This document shows, piece by piece, positions 56,620 to 64,000 of a stretch of DNA of 64,000 nt. Within the stretch, counting starts at the first letter, position 1, and each line of letters begins with the position of its first letter. The DNA is from a bacterium (GTDB lineage: Bacteria > Actinomycetota > Thermoleophilia > Solirubrobacterales > Solirubrobacteraceae). Below the pieces are notes generated by a model, which saw nothing but the letters and a program-made list of their open reading frames with translations, made no database searches and had not been told where the DNA came from. A program made the position numbers and the translations under genes. The stretch spans positions 124,001 through 188,000 of the forward strand of contig JAJPKQ010000004.1 of NCBI GenBank assembly GCA_021323635.1, in the 5' to 3' direction.

Positions 56620-58310
56620 ATGCCTGAGCACGATGTGCTGATCATCGGTGCCGGCCTCGCCGGCCAGCGTGCGGCGCTCGCCGCCGCCCAGGGCGGCGCG
56701 AAGGTCGCGATCATGAGCAAGGTCCATCCGGTGCGCTCGCACTCGGTCGCCGCCGCGGGCGGCATCAACGCGGCGATCAACCCCGCCGACGACTGGCGCT
56801 CGCACGCCTATGACACGGTCAAGGGCTCCGACTACCTGGCGACCAGGATGCGATCGAAGCGATGTGCTCGGAGGCCCCCGAGGAGGTGCTGCACCTTGAG
56901 CACATCGGCGTGACCTTCCACCGCAATGACGCCGGCGAGCTTGACCTGCGCGCCTTCGGCGGCGCCTCGATGAAGCGCACCGCCTACGTCGCCGACATCA
57001 CCGGGCAGGCGATCCTCCACGTCCTCTACGAGCAGCTGATGGCCCACGCAGAGCAGGTGGAGCGCTATGAGGAGTGGTTTGTCACACGGCTGCTCACCGA
57101 CGAGCAGGGGCACTGCTGCGGCGCGATCGCCCGCGACCTGCGCGACGGGCGCATGGAGATCTTCGCTGCGAAGAACGTCATCCTCGCCTGCGGCGGCGCT
57201 GGGCAGGCCTACCATCCGACCACCAACGGGCTGATCGTCACCGGCGACGGCATCGCTCTCGCCTACCGCTTGGGGGCGCCGCTGATCGACATGGAGATGG
57301 TCCAGTACCACCCGACCACGCTGGTCGAGAACGGTCTCCTGATAACCGAGGGAGCGCGCGGCGAGGGCGCGGTGCTGCTCAACGCCAAGGGCGAGCGCTT
57401 CATGGAGCGCTACGCCCCCAACAAGCTTGAGCTTGCCTCGCGCGATGTCGTCTCGCGCGCTGAGCAGACCGAGATCCTGGAGGGACGCGGCGTCGGCCCC
57501 GAGGGCGCAGGCATCTACCTGGACATCACGCCCGTCCCACGGCGGCGCATCCTCGAGGCGCTGCGTGAGATCGTCAACATCGGCCGTGACTTTGCAGGCG
57601 TGGACATCACCCGCGAACCGATCATGATCCGCCCCGGCCAGCACTACATCATGGGCGGCGTCAAGACCGATGTCCACGGCGCCACGCCGATCCCCGGCCT
57701 CTACGCGGCGGGCGAGGTCGCCTGCGTCTCGGTGCATGGCGGCAACCGGCTGGGCGCAAACTCGCTTTTAGACACGCTCATCTTCGGCCGACGCGCGGGA
57801 GCGCACGCGGCGCAGCGCGCGGCGCAGATGGCTCTGCCGAAGGTGCCAAGGAGCGCCCTGCTTGAGGAGGAGGCGGCGATCCGCGAGATCATCGCGCGTC
57901 CCTCCGGCGGGCGGCGGGTCTCGGAGATCAAGCTCGAGCTCGGCGAGACGATGAACGAGCACGTCGCCGTCTACCGCACCGAAGAGGGGCTGCAGAAGGC
58001 GCTCGCGACGATCAAGCGGCTGCGCGAGGAGGCCCAGGGCGCCCACATCGATGATCGCGGCAGCGTCTTCAACCAGGACGTGCTTGGCGTCCTCGAGCTC
58101 TCCTTCATGCTCGACTGCGCCGAAGCGATCGTGACCGGCGCGATCGAGCGCAAGGAGTCGCGCGGGGCGCACTTCCGCACCGACTTCCCGGAGCGCAACG
58201 ACGAGGAGTGGCTCAAGCACATCGCGCTCACAGCCGGCGAGGACGGGCCGCAGGTCGGCTATGCGGATGTGACCATCACCCAATGGCAACCCGAGGTCAG
58301 GAGCTACTAG
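56620..58310 (+). CDS. sdhA: Succinate dehydrogenase flavoprotein subunit, with one frameshift
   Basis: 563 aa if one base is restored near 56840. Frame 1 gives the FAD site EHDVLIIGAGLAGQRAALAAAQGG, HPVRSHSVAAAGGINAAI (flavin-linking His) and KGSDYLA. Frame 2 resumes at DQDAIEAMCSEAPEEVLHLEHIGVTFHR and continues with PTTLVENGLLITEGARGEGAVLLN, MGGVKTDVHGATPIPGLYAAGEVA and HGGNRLGANSLLDTLIFGRRAG. The join falls in a run where CTGGC-GACCAGGAT should read CTGGC-N-GACCAGGAT. It oxidises succinate to fumarate with SdhB and SdhE. Because every other part is intact, a sequencing/assembly error is likelier than true inactivation. Confidence 0.85.
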
Positions 58311-58312
58311 AG

Positions 58313-59446
58313 ATGGCAGATTTCACCCTGCGGGTGCGCCGCTACGACCCTGAGAGCGGCGAGGCGCCCTACTGGGAGGAGCGCACGGTCAGCCTCGAGG
58401 AGCACCGCTCGGTGCTCGAGGGGATACTGCAGATCAAGGCGCGCAGCGACGGCTCGCTCGGCATCCGCTGCTCCTGCCGTGCGGCGATCTGCGGCTCCTG
58501 CGGCGTGCGCATCAACGGTGAGCCCGGCCTCGCCTGCAAGACGCACATCGGCGCGGCCCAGCGCCACTCGCAGGCGATCGGCAAGGGCGGCGTGATCGAG
58601 GTCGAGCCGCTCGGGAACATGCCGGTGATCAAGGACCTGATCGTGGACATGGATGCTGTGCACTGGAAGAAGATCCAGCGCGTCACGCCCTATCTGATCG
58701 GACGCCAGCCGGTGCCCGAGCGCGAGTACATCGTGCCGCGCGAGAGCATGCTTGACATCACTCAGACGATGGCCTGCATTCAGTGCGGGGCCTGCGTGTC
58801 GGACTGCCTCTCGATGGAGGCAGACCCGGGCTTCATCGGGCCGGCGGCGCTAGCGAAGGCCTACCGCTTCGTCGGCGACCCGCGCGACGACCGCCGCCAC
58901 GAGCGTCTGCTCGACCTCTCCGAAGACCCGCAGGGCATCTTTGACTGCACGCACTGCTTCAAATGCGTGCAGGCCTGCCCCAAGGAGGTCAACCCGATGG
59001 GCCAGATCATGCGCCTGCGGCGCATCGCCTCCTCCGACGAGCAGATCGTGGACGCCAACAACGGCGTGCGCCACGAGGCGGCGCTGAGCACCCTGATCCG
59101 CGACTACGGCCTCCTCCACGAGGCCGAGCTGCTGCCGCGCTCCTACGGAGGCAATTCCTGGTTTGGCAAGTTCCACCCCGCCGCCGCGCGCGAGCTGCTC
59201 TCCTCGCTGCCGGCGATCGTCAAGGCGGTGCTGCGGCGCAAGGTGAGCCCACGCCAGGCGCTGCTGGGGCACAAGCTCCCACCCGAGGACCTCAAGGCGG
59301 TCAAGGCGATCTACGAGCACGTCGAGGGCAGGCGCTCGCCGCACCGCTCCGAGCGCTACGAGCTCAACCTCTTCATCGTCGGCGAGGACGAAGACGGCAA
59401 TGAGAGCGCCCCGGCGGGCGCTGCGGACAAGGAGCAGAGCGCATGA
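58313..59446 (+). CDS. sdhB: Succinate dehydrogenase iron-sulfur subunit
   Basis: 377 aa from ATG 58313, two bases after the sdhA stop. The [2Fe-2S] motif is [23 protein letters not shown]; the [4Fe-4S] and [3Fe-4S]-type sets are [11 protein letters not shown] and [17 protein letters not shown]. It is longer than usual (~240 aa), with an extra C-terminal helical region of ~120 residues as seen in E-type enzymes. It passes electrons from SdhA to the HdrB-like subunit and quinone. The stop overlaps sdhE. Confidence 0.93.
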   Translation: MADFTLRVRRYDPESGEAPYWEERTVSLEEHRSVLEGILQIKARSDGSLGIRCSCRAAICGSCGVRINGEPGLACKTHIGAAQRHSQAIGKGGVIEVEPLGNMPVIKDLIVDMDAVHWKKIQRVTPYLIGRQPVPEREYIVPRESMLDITQTMACIQCGACVSDCLSMEADPGFIGPAALAKAYRFVGDPRDDRRHERLLDLSEDPQGIFDCTHCFKCVQACPKEVNPMGQIMRLRRIASSDEQIVDANNGVRHEAALSTLIRDYGLLHEAELLPRSYGGNSWFGKFHPAAARELLSSLPAIVKAVLRRKVSPRQALLGHKLPPEDLKAVKAIYEHVEGRRSPHRSERYELNLFIVGEDEDGNESAPAGAADKEQSA

Positions 59447-60345
59447 AGGTCGCCTACTGGCCCGGCTGTGTGAGCCGGGGATTCACGCCCGAGCTGCACG
59501 GCGCCACCGCCAAGGTCGCGCCGCTTCTGGACATCGAGCTGGTGGAGCTCGATCGCGCCAACTGCTGCGGCTGCGGGGTGATCGCCGAGCACAACCAGGA
59601 GCTCGCAGACACGCTGAACGCGCGCACCTTCGCGCTCGCCCAGCAGGTGGCGGGCGCAGAGCTGATGATGAACATCTGCTCGACCTGTCAGGGCGCGCAG
59701 AGCGAGTGCCAGGAGCGGTTGGATGCAAGCAGCGAGTACCGCGAGCACATCAACGAAACGCTCTCGGGCGAGGGCCTGCGCTACGAGCGGGGGCTCACCA
59801 ACAAGAACTTCCTGTGGGTGCTGGTCGAGGAGATCGGGCTCGACGAGCTGCGCGCTCGCGTCAAGCGCCCGCTTTCAAATCTCAAGGTCGGGCCCTTCTA
59901 CGGCTGCTATATCGTCCGCCCGCGCGAGCGCCTGCAGATCGAGGAGGAGCAGCCGCGCGACCGCTATCTGGAGCTTGTGATCGAGGCGCTCGGCGGCACC
60001 GTCATCGATTACGCCGGCGCGCGCAAATGCTGCGGCTTCCCGATCGTGACGATGAACAAGCAGGCCTCTCTGCGCCAGGCCGGAACGCATCTTGGCGACG
60101 CACTTGACGCCGATGCCGACTGCCTGGTCACGCCCTGCCCGCTCTGCCACCTGAACCTCGACCTCCAGCAGCCGCTCGCCGAGGGGGTGGTGGGCCGCAG
60201 GCTGGGGCTGCCCGTCCTGCACCTGCCGCAGCTGGTCGGGCTCGCGCTCGGCCTGGCGCCGGAGGAGCTCGGCATGGGCCGCCACGTGGTCCGCCCCAAG
60301 AGCGTCATCGACTGGTCCACCGCAGTCGTCGCAAGCGCCGCATAG
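59443..60345 (+). CDS. sdhE: CCG-domain SdhE/HdrB-like subunit of succinate dehydrogenase
   Basis: 300 aa from ATG 59443 (4-bp overlap with sdhB). It carries two cysteine-rich CCG domains: CVSRGF...[12 protein letters not shown] with [12 protein letters not shown], and [11 protein letters not shown]...[14 protein letters not shown] with CPLCHLNL. These bind non-cubane clusters as in heterodisulfide reductase HdrB. It stands in for the usual heme-anchor subunits SdhC/SdhD, making this a non-classical (E-type) complex without obvious membrane helices. Confidence 0.9.
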   Translation: MKVAYWPGCVSRGFTPELHGATAKVAPLLDIELVELDRANCCGCGVIAEHNQELADTLNARTFALAQQVAGAELMMNICSTCQGAQSECQERLDASSEYREHINETLSGEGLRYERGLTNKNFLWVLVEEIGLDELRARVKRPLSNLKVGPFYGCYIVRPRERLQIEEEQPRDRYLELVIEALGGTVIDYAGARKCCGFPIVTMNKQASLRQAGTHLGDALDADADCLVTPCPLCHLNLDLQQPLAEGVVGRRLGLPVLHLPQLVGLALGLAPEELGMGRHVVRPKSVIDWSTAVVASAA

Positions 60346-60385
60346 GGGGCGAGGACGGCCGGGCGGGCCGTTAGCCTGAGCGCCC

Positions 60386-61504
60386 ATGCGCATCCTGACC
60401 GTGCTCGGCAACCGCCCGCAGTTCATCAAGGCTGCGGTGCTCTCACCGCTCTTGCGCTCCCGCCATCAGGAGGTGATCGTGCACACCGGCCAGCACCACG
60501 ACCGCGAGCTCTCCGATGTCTTCTTCGAGGAGCTTGAGATCCCGCACCCGGACCATCAGCTCGGCATCGCGGGCGGATCGAACAGCTCCCAGCTTGCGCG
60601 CATGCTCGAGCCGCTGGAGGCGCTGATCGGCGACCTCGCCCCCGATGCGCTCCTGGTCTACGGCGACACCAACTCCACGCTGGCGGGCGCGCTGGCGGGC
60701 GCGCAGGCGCAGGTGGCGGTGATCCACGTCGAGGCGGGGATGCGCTCGGGCGACATGGCCATGCCCGAGGAGCGCAACCGCCTGCTCACCGACCACCTGG
60801 CAGCGCTCTTGCTCTGCTCAAGCGAGCGCTCGGCGCAGCGCCTGCGCGCGGAGGGGATCGGCGCCACGCGCGGGAGCATCGCGGTGGTGGGCGATCTGAT
60901 GGTCGATCTGGCACTTGCGGCCCAGGCGCGCGCGCGGCGCGAGGAGGAGGCGCTTGCGCGCCTGGCGCTCGAGCGCGGTCGCTACCTGCTGCTCACCGCT
61001 CATCGCGCGGGCAACGTCGATCCCCCGCAACGACTGGCGGCGCTGGTTGCGCTGATCGAGCAGGTGGCCGCGGCGCTGGCACCCTCCCCGATCGTCTTCC
61101 CACTGCACCCGCGCACCGCAGCGCGTCTGCAGGCGGCGGGCCTGCGGCAGCGGCTTGAGGAGATCAGGAGCCTGCGCCTGCTGCCGCCGCTTCCCTATGT
61201 GCAGACCAGCGCGCTGCTCTGCGGAGCGCGTGCCCTTCTGACAGACTCCGGCGGCATGCAGAAGGAGGCCTACGTGGCGGCGGTGCCCTGTCTCACGCTG
61301 CGCCCGAGCACGGAGTGGACGGAGACCGTGCAGACGGGCTGGAACCAGCTGGTCGATCTTGACCCCGTGCGCGCCCTGAATGCCCTGGCGCAGCCCCTGC
61401 CCGCCGAGCACCCGCCGCTGTATGGCGCCGGCGGCGCCGCGGCGGCCTGCCTTGAGGCGATCGAGCGCTTTGCCGCCGCCAGCGCTGCGGAGCACCCACG
61501 TTGA
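60386..61504 (+). CDS. wecB: UDP-N-acetylglucosamine 2-epimerase (non-hydrolysing)
   Basis: 372 aa from ATG 60386. LTVLGNRPQFIKAAVLSPLL opens the fold, LVYGDTNSTLAGALAG and VIHVEAGMRSGDMAMPEERNRLLTD are the active-site motifs (catalytic Asp and Glu), and TDSGGMQKEAYVAAVPCLTLR the UDP site. It interconverts UDP-GlcNAc and UDP-ManNAc for cell-wall or capsular glycans. It overlaps the following oxidoreductase by 4 bp. Confidence 0.93.
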   Translation: MRILTVLGNRPQFIKAAVLSPLLRSRHQEVIVHTGQHHDRELSDVFFEELEIPHPDHQLGIAGGSNSSQLARMLEPLEALIGDLAPDALLVYGDTNSTLAGALAGAQAQVAVIHVEAGMRSGDMAMPEERNRLLTDHLAALLLCSSERSAQRLRAEGIGATRGSIAVVGDLMVDLALAAQARARREEEALARLALERGRYLLLTAHRAGNVDPPQRLAALVALIEQVAAALAPSPIVFPLHPRTAARLQAAGLRQRLEEIRSLRLLPPLPYVQTSALLCGARALLTDSGGMQKEAYVAAVPCLTLRPSTEWTETVQTGWNQLVDLDPVRALNALAQPLPAEHPPLYGAGGAAAACLEAIERFAAASAAEHPR

Positions 61505-62499
61505 GCGCGGCGGGCGCTGTGGTGCGGGTGGGCGTCGTGGGCCTCGGCTATTGGGGTCCGAACATCGCGCGCAACCTCGCCGCGCTGCCCGGCTGCGAGC
61601 TGCGCTGGCTCTGCGACAGCTCGCCCACGGCGCGCGAGCGTTGGGGGGCGCAGTTCCCGGGCACCCGCACGACCTCCGAGCTCTCGCGGCTGCTTGAGGA
61701 CGAGCAGCTTGACGCGATCGCGCTTGCCACCCCCGTGCCGACACACGCGGAGCTCGCAGCAGCGGTGCTGGAGGCGGGCAAGCACTGCTTCGTGGAGAAG
61801 CCGCTGGCGCAGAGCGTGGCGCAGGCGCAAGAGGCGCTCAGCGCGGCAGAGCGCGCGGCGAAGATCCTGATGGTCGGCCACCTGCTGATCTACCACCCGG
61901 CGGTGAGCGCGCTCAAGGAGCTGCTTGCGGCGGGCGAGCTCGGCGAGATCTACTACCTCTACGGGAATCGTCTCAATCTTGGCAAGCTGCGCGCCGACGA
62001 GAACGCGCTCTGGAGCCTGGGCGCCCACGACGTCTCGGTGATCCTCGACCTGCTCGGCGAGGAGCCGCTGGAGTGCGTCGCCCACGGCGAGTCCTACGTT
62101 CGCCCCGGGGTCGAGGATGTCGCCTTCTGCTATCTGCGCTTCCCCTCCGGCGCGGCGGCGCACCTGCACCTCTCCTGGCTTGCCCCGCACAAGGAGCGCC
62201 GCCTGACCGTCGTCGGCTCCCAGCGCATGGCGACCTTCGACGACATGGCGCTGGAGGGCAAGCTGACGGTCTACGACAAGGGCTTTGACCAGGACGTGCG
62301 CTCCTGGGGCGAATACGTCGCCCGCGCCGGCGGTCGCTACTCGCCGGCGCTGCCCGCCAGCGAGCCGCTGCGGCTGGAGTGCGAGCACTTCCTCTCGTGC
62401 ATACGCTCGGGCGAGCAGCCGCGCTCAGACGGCGCCGCCGGGGTGGCGGTCGTACGCGTGCTCGAGGCCCTCGAGCGCTCGCTCGCGGCGCGGCGCTGA
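61501..62499 (+). CDS. Gfo/Idh/MocA-family oxidoreductase
   Basis: 332 aa from TTG 61501 (a GTG seven codons later is possible). RVGVVGLGYWGPNIARNLAALPG is the NAD(P) Rossmann motif, HCFVEKPLAQSV holds the conserved Glu-Lys-Pro, and GAHDVSVILDLLG corresponds to the catalytic Asp/His region. It probably oxidises a nucleotide-sugar, in line with the coupled wecB gene. It may feed a glycan pathway. Confidence 0.85.
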   Translation: MSAAGAVVRVGVVGLGYWGPNIARNLAALPGCELRWLCDSSPTARERWGAQFPGTRTTSELSRLLEDEQLDAIALATPVPTHAELAAAVLEAGKHCFVEKPLAQSVAQAQEALSAAERAAKILMVGHLLIYHPAVSALKELLAAGELGEIYYLYGNRLNLGKLRADENALWSLGAHDVSVILDLLGEEPLECVAHGESYVRPGVEDVAFCYLRFPSGAAAHLHLSWLAPHKERRLTVVGSQRMATFDDMALEGKLTVYDKGFDQDVRSWGEYVARAGGRYSPALPASEPLRLECEHFLSCIRSGEQPRSDGAAGVAVVRVLEALERSLAARR

Positions 62500-62527
62500 G
62501 CGCTCGCGCCCCCGGCGCGGGCGCTAC

Positions 62528-63820
62528 CTACAGCCCACCGGCTGCGAAGGGATCCTCCGCCAGCACCGTTCCCTCGCCCTCCAGCTCGAAGGCGCCGTGC
62601 AGTGCGCGCACCGCAAGCGGCACCTGCTCGCGCGCGATCACGCAGGAGATCTTGATCGGCGAGGTGGAGATCATCTCGATGTTGATGCCCTCGTCGCTGA
62701 GCACGCGAAAGACCTGGGCCGCGACGCCCGGGTGGGTGCGCATCCCCGCCCCGACAATCGAGACCTTGCCCATCTCCTCGCGCGTGTGGCACTCCGCAAA
62801 GAGCCTGCCGCTGAGGGGCTCCAGCGCCCGTGTCGCGGTCCGCAGATCTTCGTGGGGGACTGTGAAGGAGATCTCCGCGGCGCCGCCCCGTGACAGCGGG
62901 ACGTTCTGGTCGATCATGTCCACGTTCACGTTCGCGTGCGCGAGCGCGTCAAAGATCTCCGCAGCAACACCCGGTCGGTGCTCGACGCCGGCAAGCGTAA
63001 CCATCGACTCGCTTGTCGAGTGGGTCACCGCTGTTACAAGTGGTCGCTCCTCCATCTGCTCGCTCACCTCCGCTTCGGAGGTCACCAGCGTACCGGGATC
63101 GTCGCTGAAGGAGGAGCGGCAATGGATGCGAACGCGATGGTTGCGCGCGTACTCGACCGAGCGCAGCTGCAGCACGCCGGCGCCTGAGGCGGACATCTCA
63201 AGCGTCTCCTCGAAGGAGAGCCACGGCAGCTTGCGCGCATTGGGGACGATGCGCGGGTCGGCGCTGTAGACGCCGGGCACGTCGGTGTAGATCTCGCACT
63301 CCTGCGCGCCGAGCGCTGCCGCAACAGCCACCGCGGTCGTGTCCGAGCCGCCGCGGCCGAGCGTCGTCACGTCGGCCGCGGTCGAGACTCCCTGGAAGCC
63401 GGCGACGAGGACGATCATCCCTTCTGCCAGCGCCGCCTGGATGCGATCTGCGCGCACCTCGATGATCCGCGCCTTGGTGTGGTAGGTGTCGGTGACGATC
63501 CCCGCCTGCGAGCCGGTGAAGGAGATCGCCTTCTGCCCAAGGTCGTGGATCGCCATCGCGCAGAGGGCGCAGGAGATGCGCTCGCCGGTGGAGAGGAGCA
63601 TGTCCATCTCGCGCGGGTCCGGGTCGGAGGAGACCTCATTGGCCATCGCGATCAGCTCATCGGTCGTCTTGCCGCGTGCGGAGAGCACACCGACGACCGC
63701 GTAGCCTTCGCGGCGCCGGGCGACGATGCGCGCGGCCGCCCGCTTGATGCGCTGAGCGTCCGCGACGGAGGTGCCGCCGAACTTCATCACCACCACAGCT
63801 GCGCTTGAGTCTTCAGCCAC
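62528..63820 (-). CDS. lysC: Aspartate kinase
   Basis: 430 aa from ATG 63820. VVMKFGGTSVADAQRI is the kinase signature, STGERISCALCAMAIHDLG and TLGRGGSDTTAVAVAAALGA the active site. Two ACT domains follow (residues ~270-345 and 350-425), giving feedback by Lys/Thr. It starts the Asp family of amino acids and diaminopimelate. Immediately before it (reading leftward) is recR. Confidence 0.95.
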   Translation of the reverse strand: MAEDSSAAVVVMKFGGTSVADAQRIKRAAARIVARRREGYAVVGVLSARGKTTDELIAMANEVSSDPDPREMDMLLSTGERISCALCAMAIHDLGQKAISFTGSQAGIVTDTYHTKARIIEVRADRIQAALAEGMIVLVAGFQGVSTAADVTTLGRGGSDTTAVAVAAALGAQECEIYTDVPGVYSADPRIVPNARKLPWLSFEETLEMSASGAGVLQLRSVEYARNHRVRIHCRSSFSDDPGTLVTSEAEVSEQMEERPLVTAVTHSTSESMVTLAGVEHRPGVAAEIFDALAHANVNVDMIDQNVPLSRGGAAEISFTVPHEDLRTATRALEPLSGRLFAECHTREEMGKVSIVGAGMRTHPGVAAQVFRVLSDEGINIEMISTSPIKISCVIAREQVPLAVRALHGAFELEGEGTVLAEDPFAAGGL

Positions 63821-63861
63821 GCGCGCAGGATAGACGGCGCGCGGCCGCCGCGCCGGAGCGC

Positions 63862-64000
63862 TCAGAGCGCACGGCGACCGGAGAGCGCCATCCCGACGGT
63901 GACCTCATCGGCGTACTCGAGGTCGGAGCCGACGGGCAGGCCGGAGGCGAGCCGGCTGACGGCAACCCCGGGCGCCGCCTGCTTGCACTCCGCCGCGATA
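63862..64000 (-). CDS. recR: Recombination mediator RecR, C-terminal part (partial)
   Basis: The frame runs off the right edge and ends at the stop 63862-63864. The visible 45 residues include [29 protein letters not shown], the C-terminal Walker-B-like/Toprim end of RecR. The protein helps RecA load in RecFOR repair. Its N-terminal part lies outside the window. Confidence 0.88.
   Translation of the reverse strand, partial: IAAECKQAAPGVAVSRLASGLPVGSDLEYADEVTVGMALSGRRAL

Overview
The window is a stretch of very GC-rich actinobacterial chromosome. Gene content and order suggest the Thermoleophilia/Solirubrobacterales group: leaderless furA-katG, a CsrA in an actinobacterium, a SdhA-SdhB-CCG-domain succinate dehydrogenase, and the tight series rplY-pth-mfd, prs, glmU, ispE-rsmA-tatD-metG-rsmI. 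The assignment rests on gene content only; there is no rRNA here.

Layout. 1-8.7 kb: end of an Ohr-type peroxidase, a GST-like protein, a secreted protein, a PfkB kinase with a macrodomain protein, a COMT-like methyltransferase, dipeptidase PepD, and the peroxide-response pair furA-katG. 8.7-17.4 kb: an accessory defence/toxin-antitoxin island between katG and the 3' end of tRNA-fMet. It holds two AbiE-like gene pairs (one with a nonsense-broken regulator, one with a shortened toxin), a HEPN-motif protein, a degenerate MNT fragment coupled to a second HEPN-motif protein, an IS6110-like (IS3 family) relic, and a PARIS-like pair (AAA ATPase plus DUF4435/TOPRIM protein). 17.5-27.9 kb: ppx/gppA, an IlvG-like ThDP enzyme, an ECF sigma factor fused to its own zinc-finger/membrane/Ser-Thr-rich tail, a three-gene hydrolase operon, a zinc-ribbon rhomboid-like protein, a DUF2090 aldolase and csrA. 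28-48.6 kb: a long leftward housekeeping block (ftsB/divIC, eno, a PpiC-type foldase, mfd, pth, rplY, prs, glmU, tRNA-Gln, a PucR regulator, ispE, rsmA, tatD, metG, rsmI, a ROK glucokinase, an FmdB-like protein, lhgO). 48.7-64 kb: an NAD(P)-binding protein, a SRPBCC protein, an AT-hook/winged-helix protein, the TCA genes mdh-icd, a site-2 protease with a cfa gene, a fatty-acid desaturase, sdhA (with a 1-nt frameshift) -sdhB-sdhE, wecB with a Gfo/Idh oxidoreductase, lysC, and the end of recR.

Functional links. furA is predicted to repress itself and katG through an inverted repeat inside its promoter. mdh, icd and sdhABE supply TCA-cycle steps. mfd, pth and rplY overlap or abut and are probably co-transcribed, as are ispE, rsmA, tatD and metG, and rsmI with the ROK kinase. 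The most interesting segment is the island at 9-17 kb: neither AbiE-like pair is complete, whereas the PARIS-like pair looks intact.
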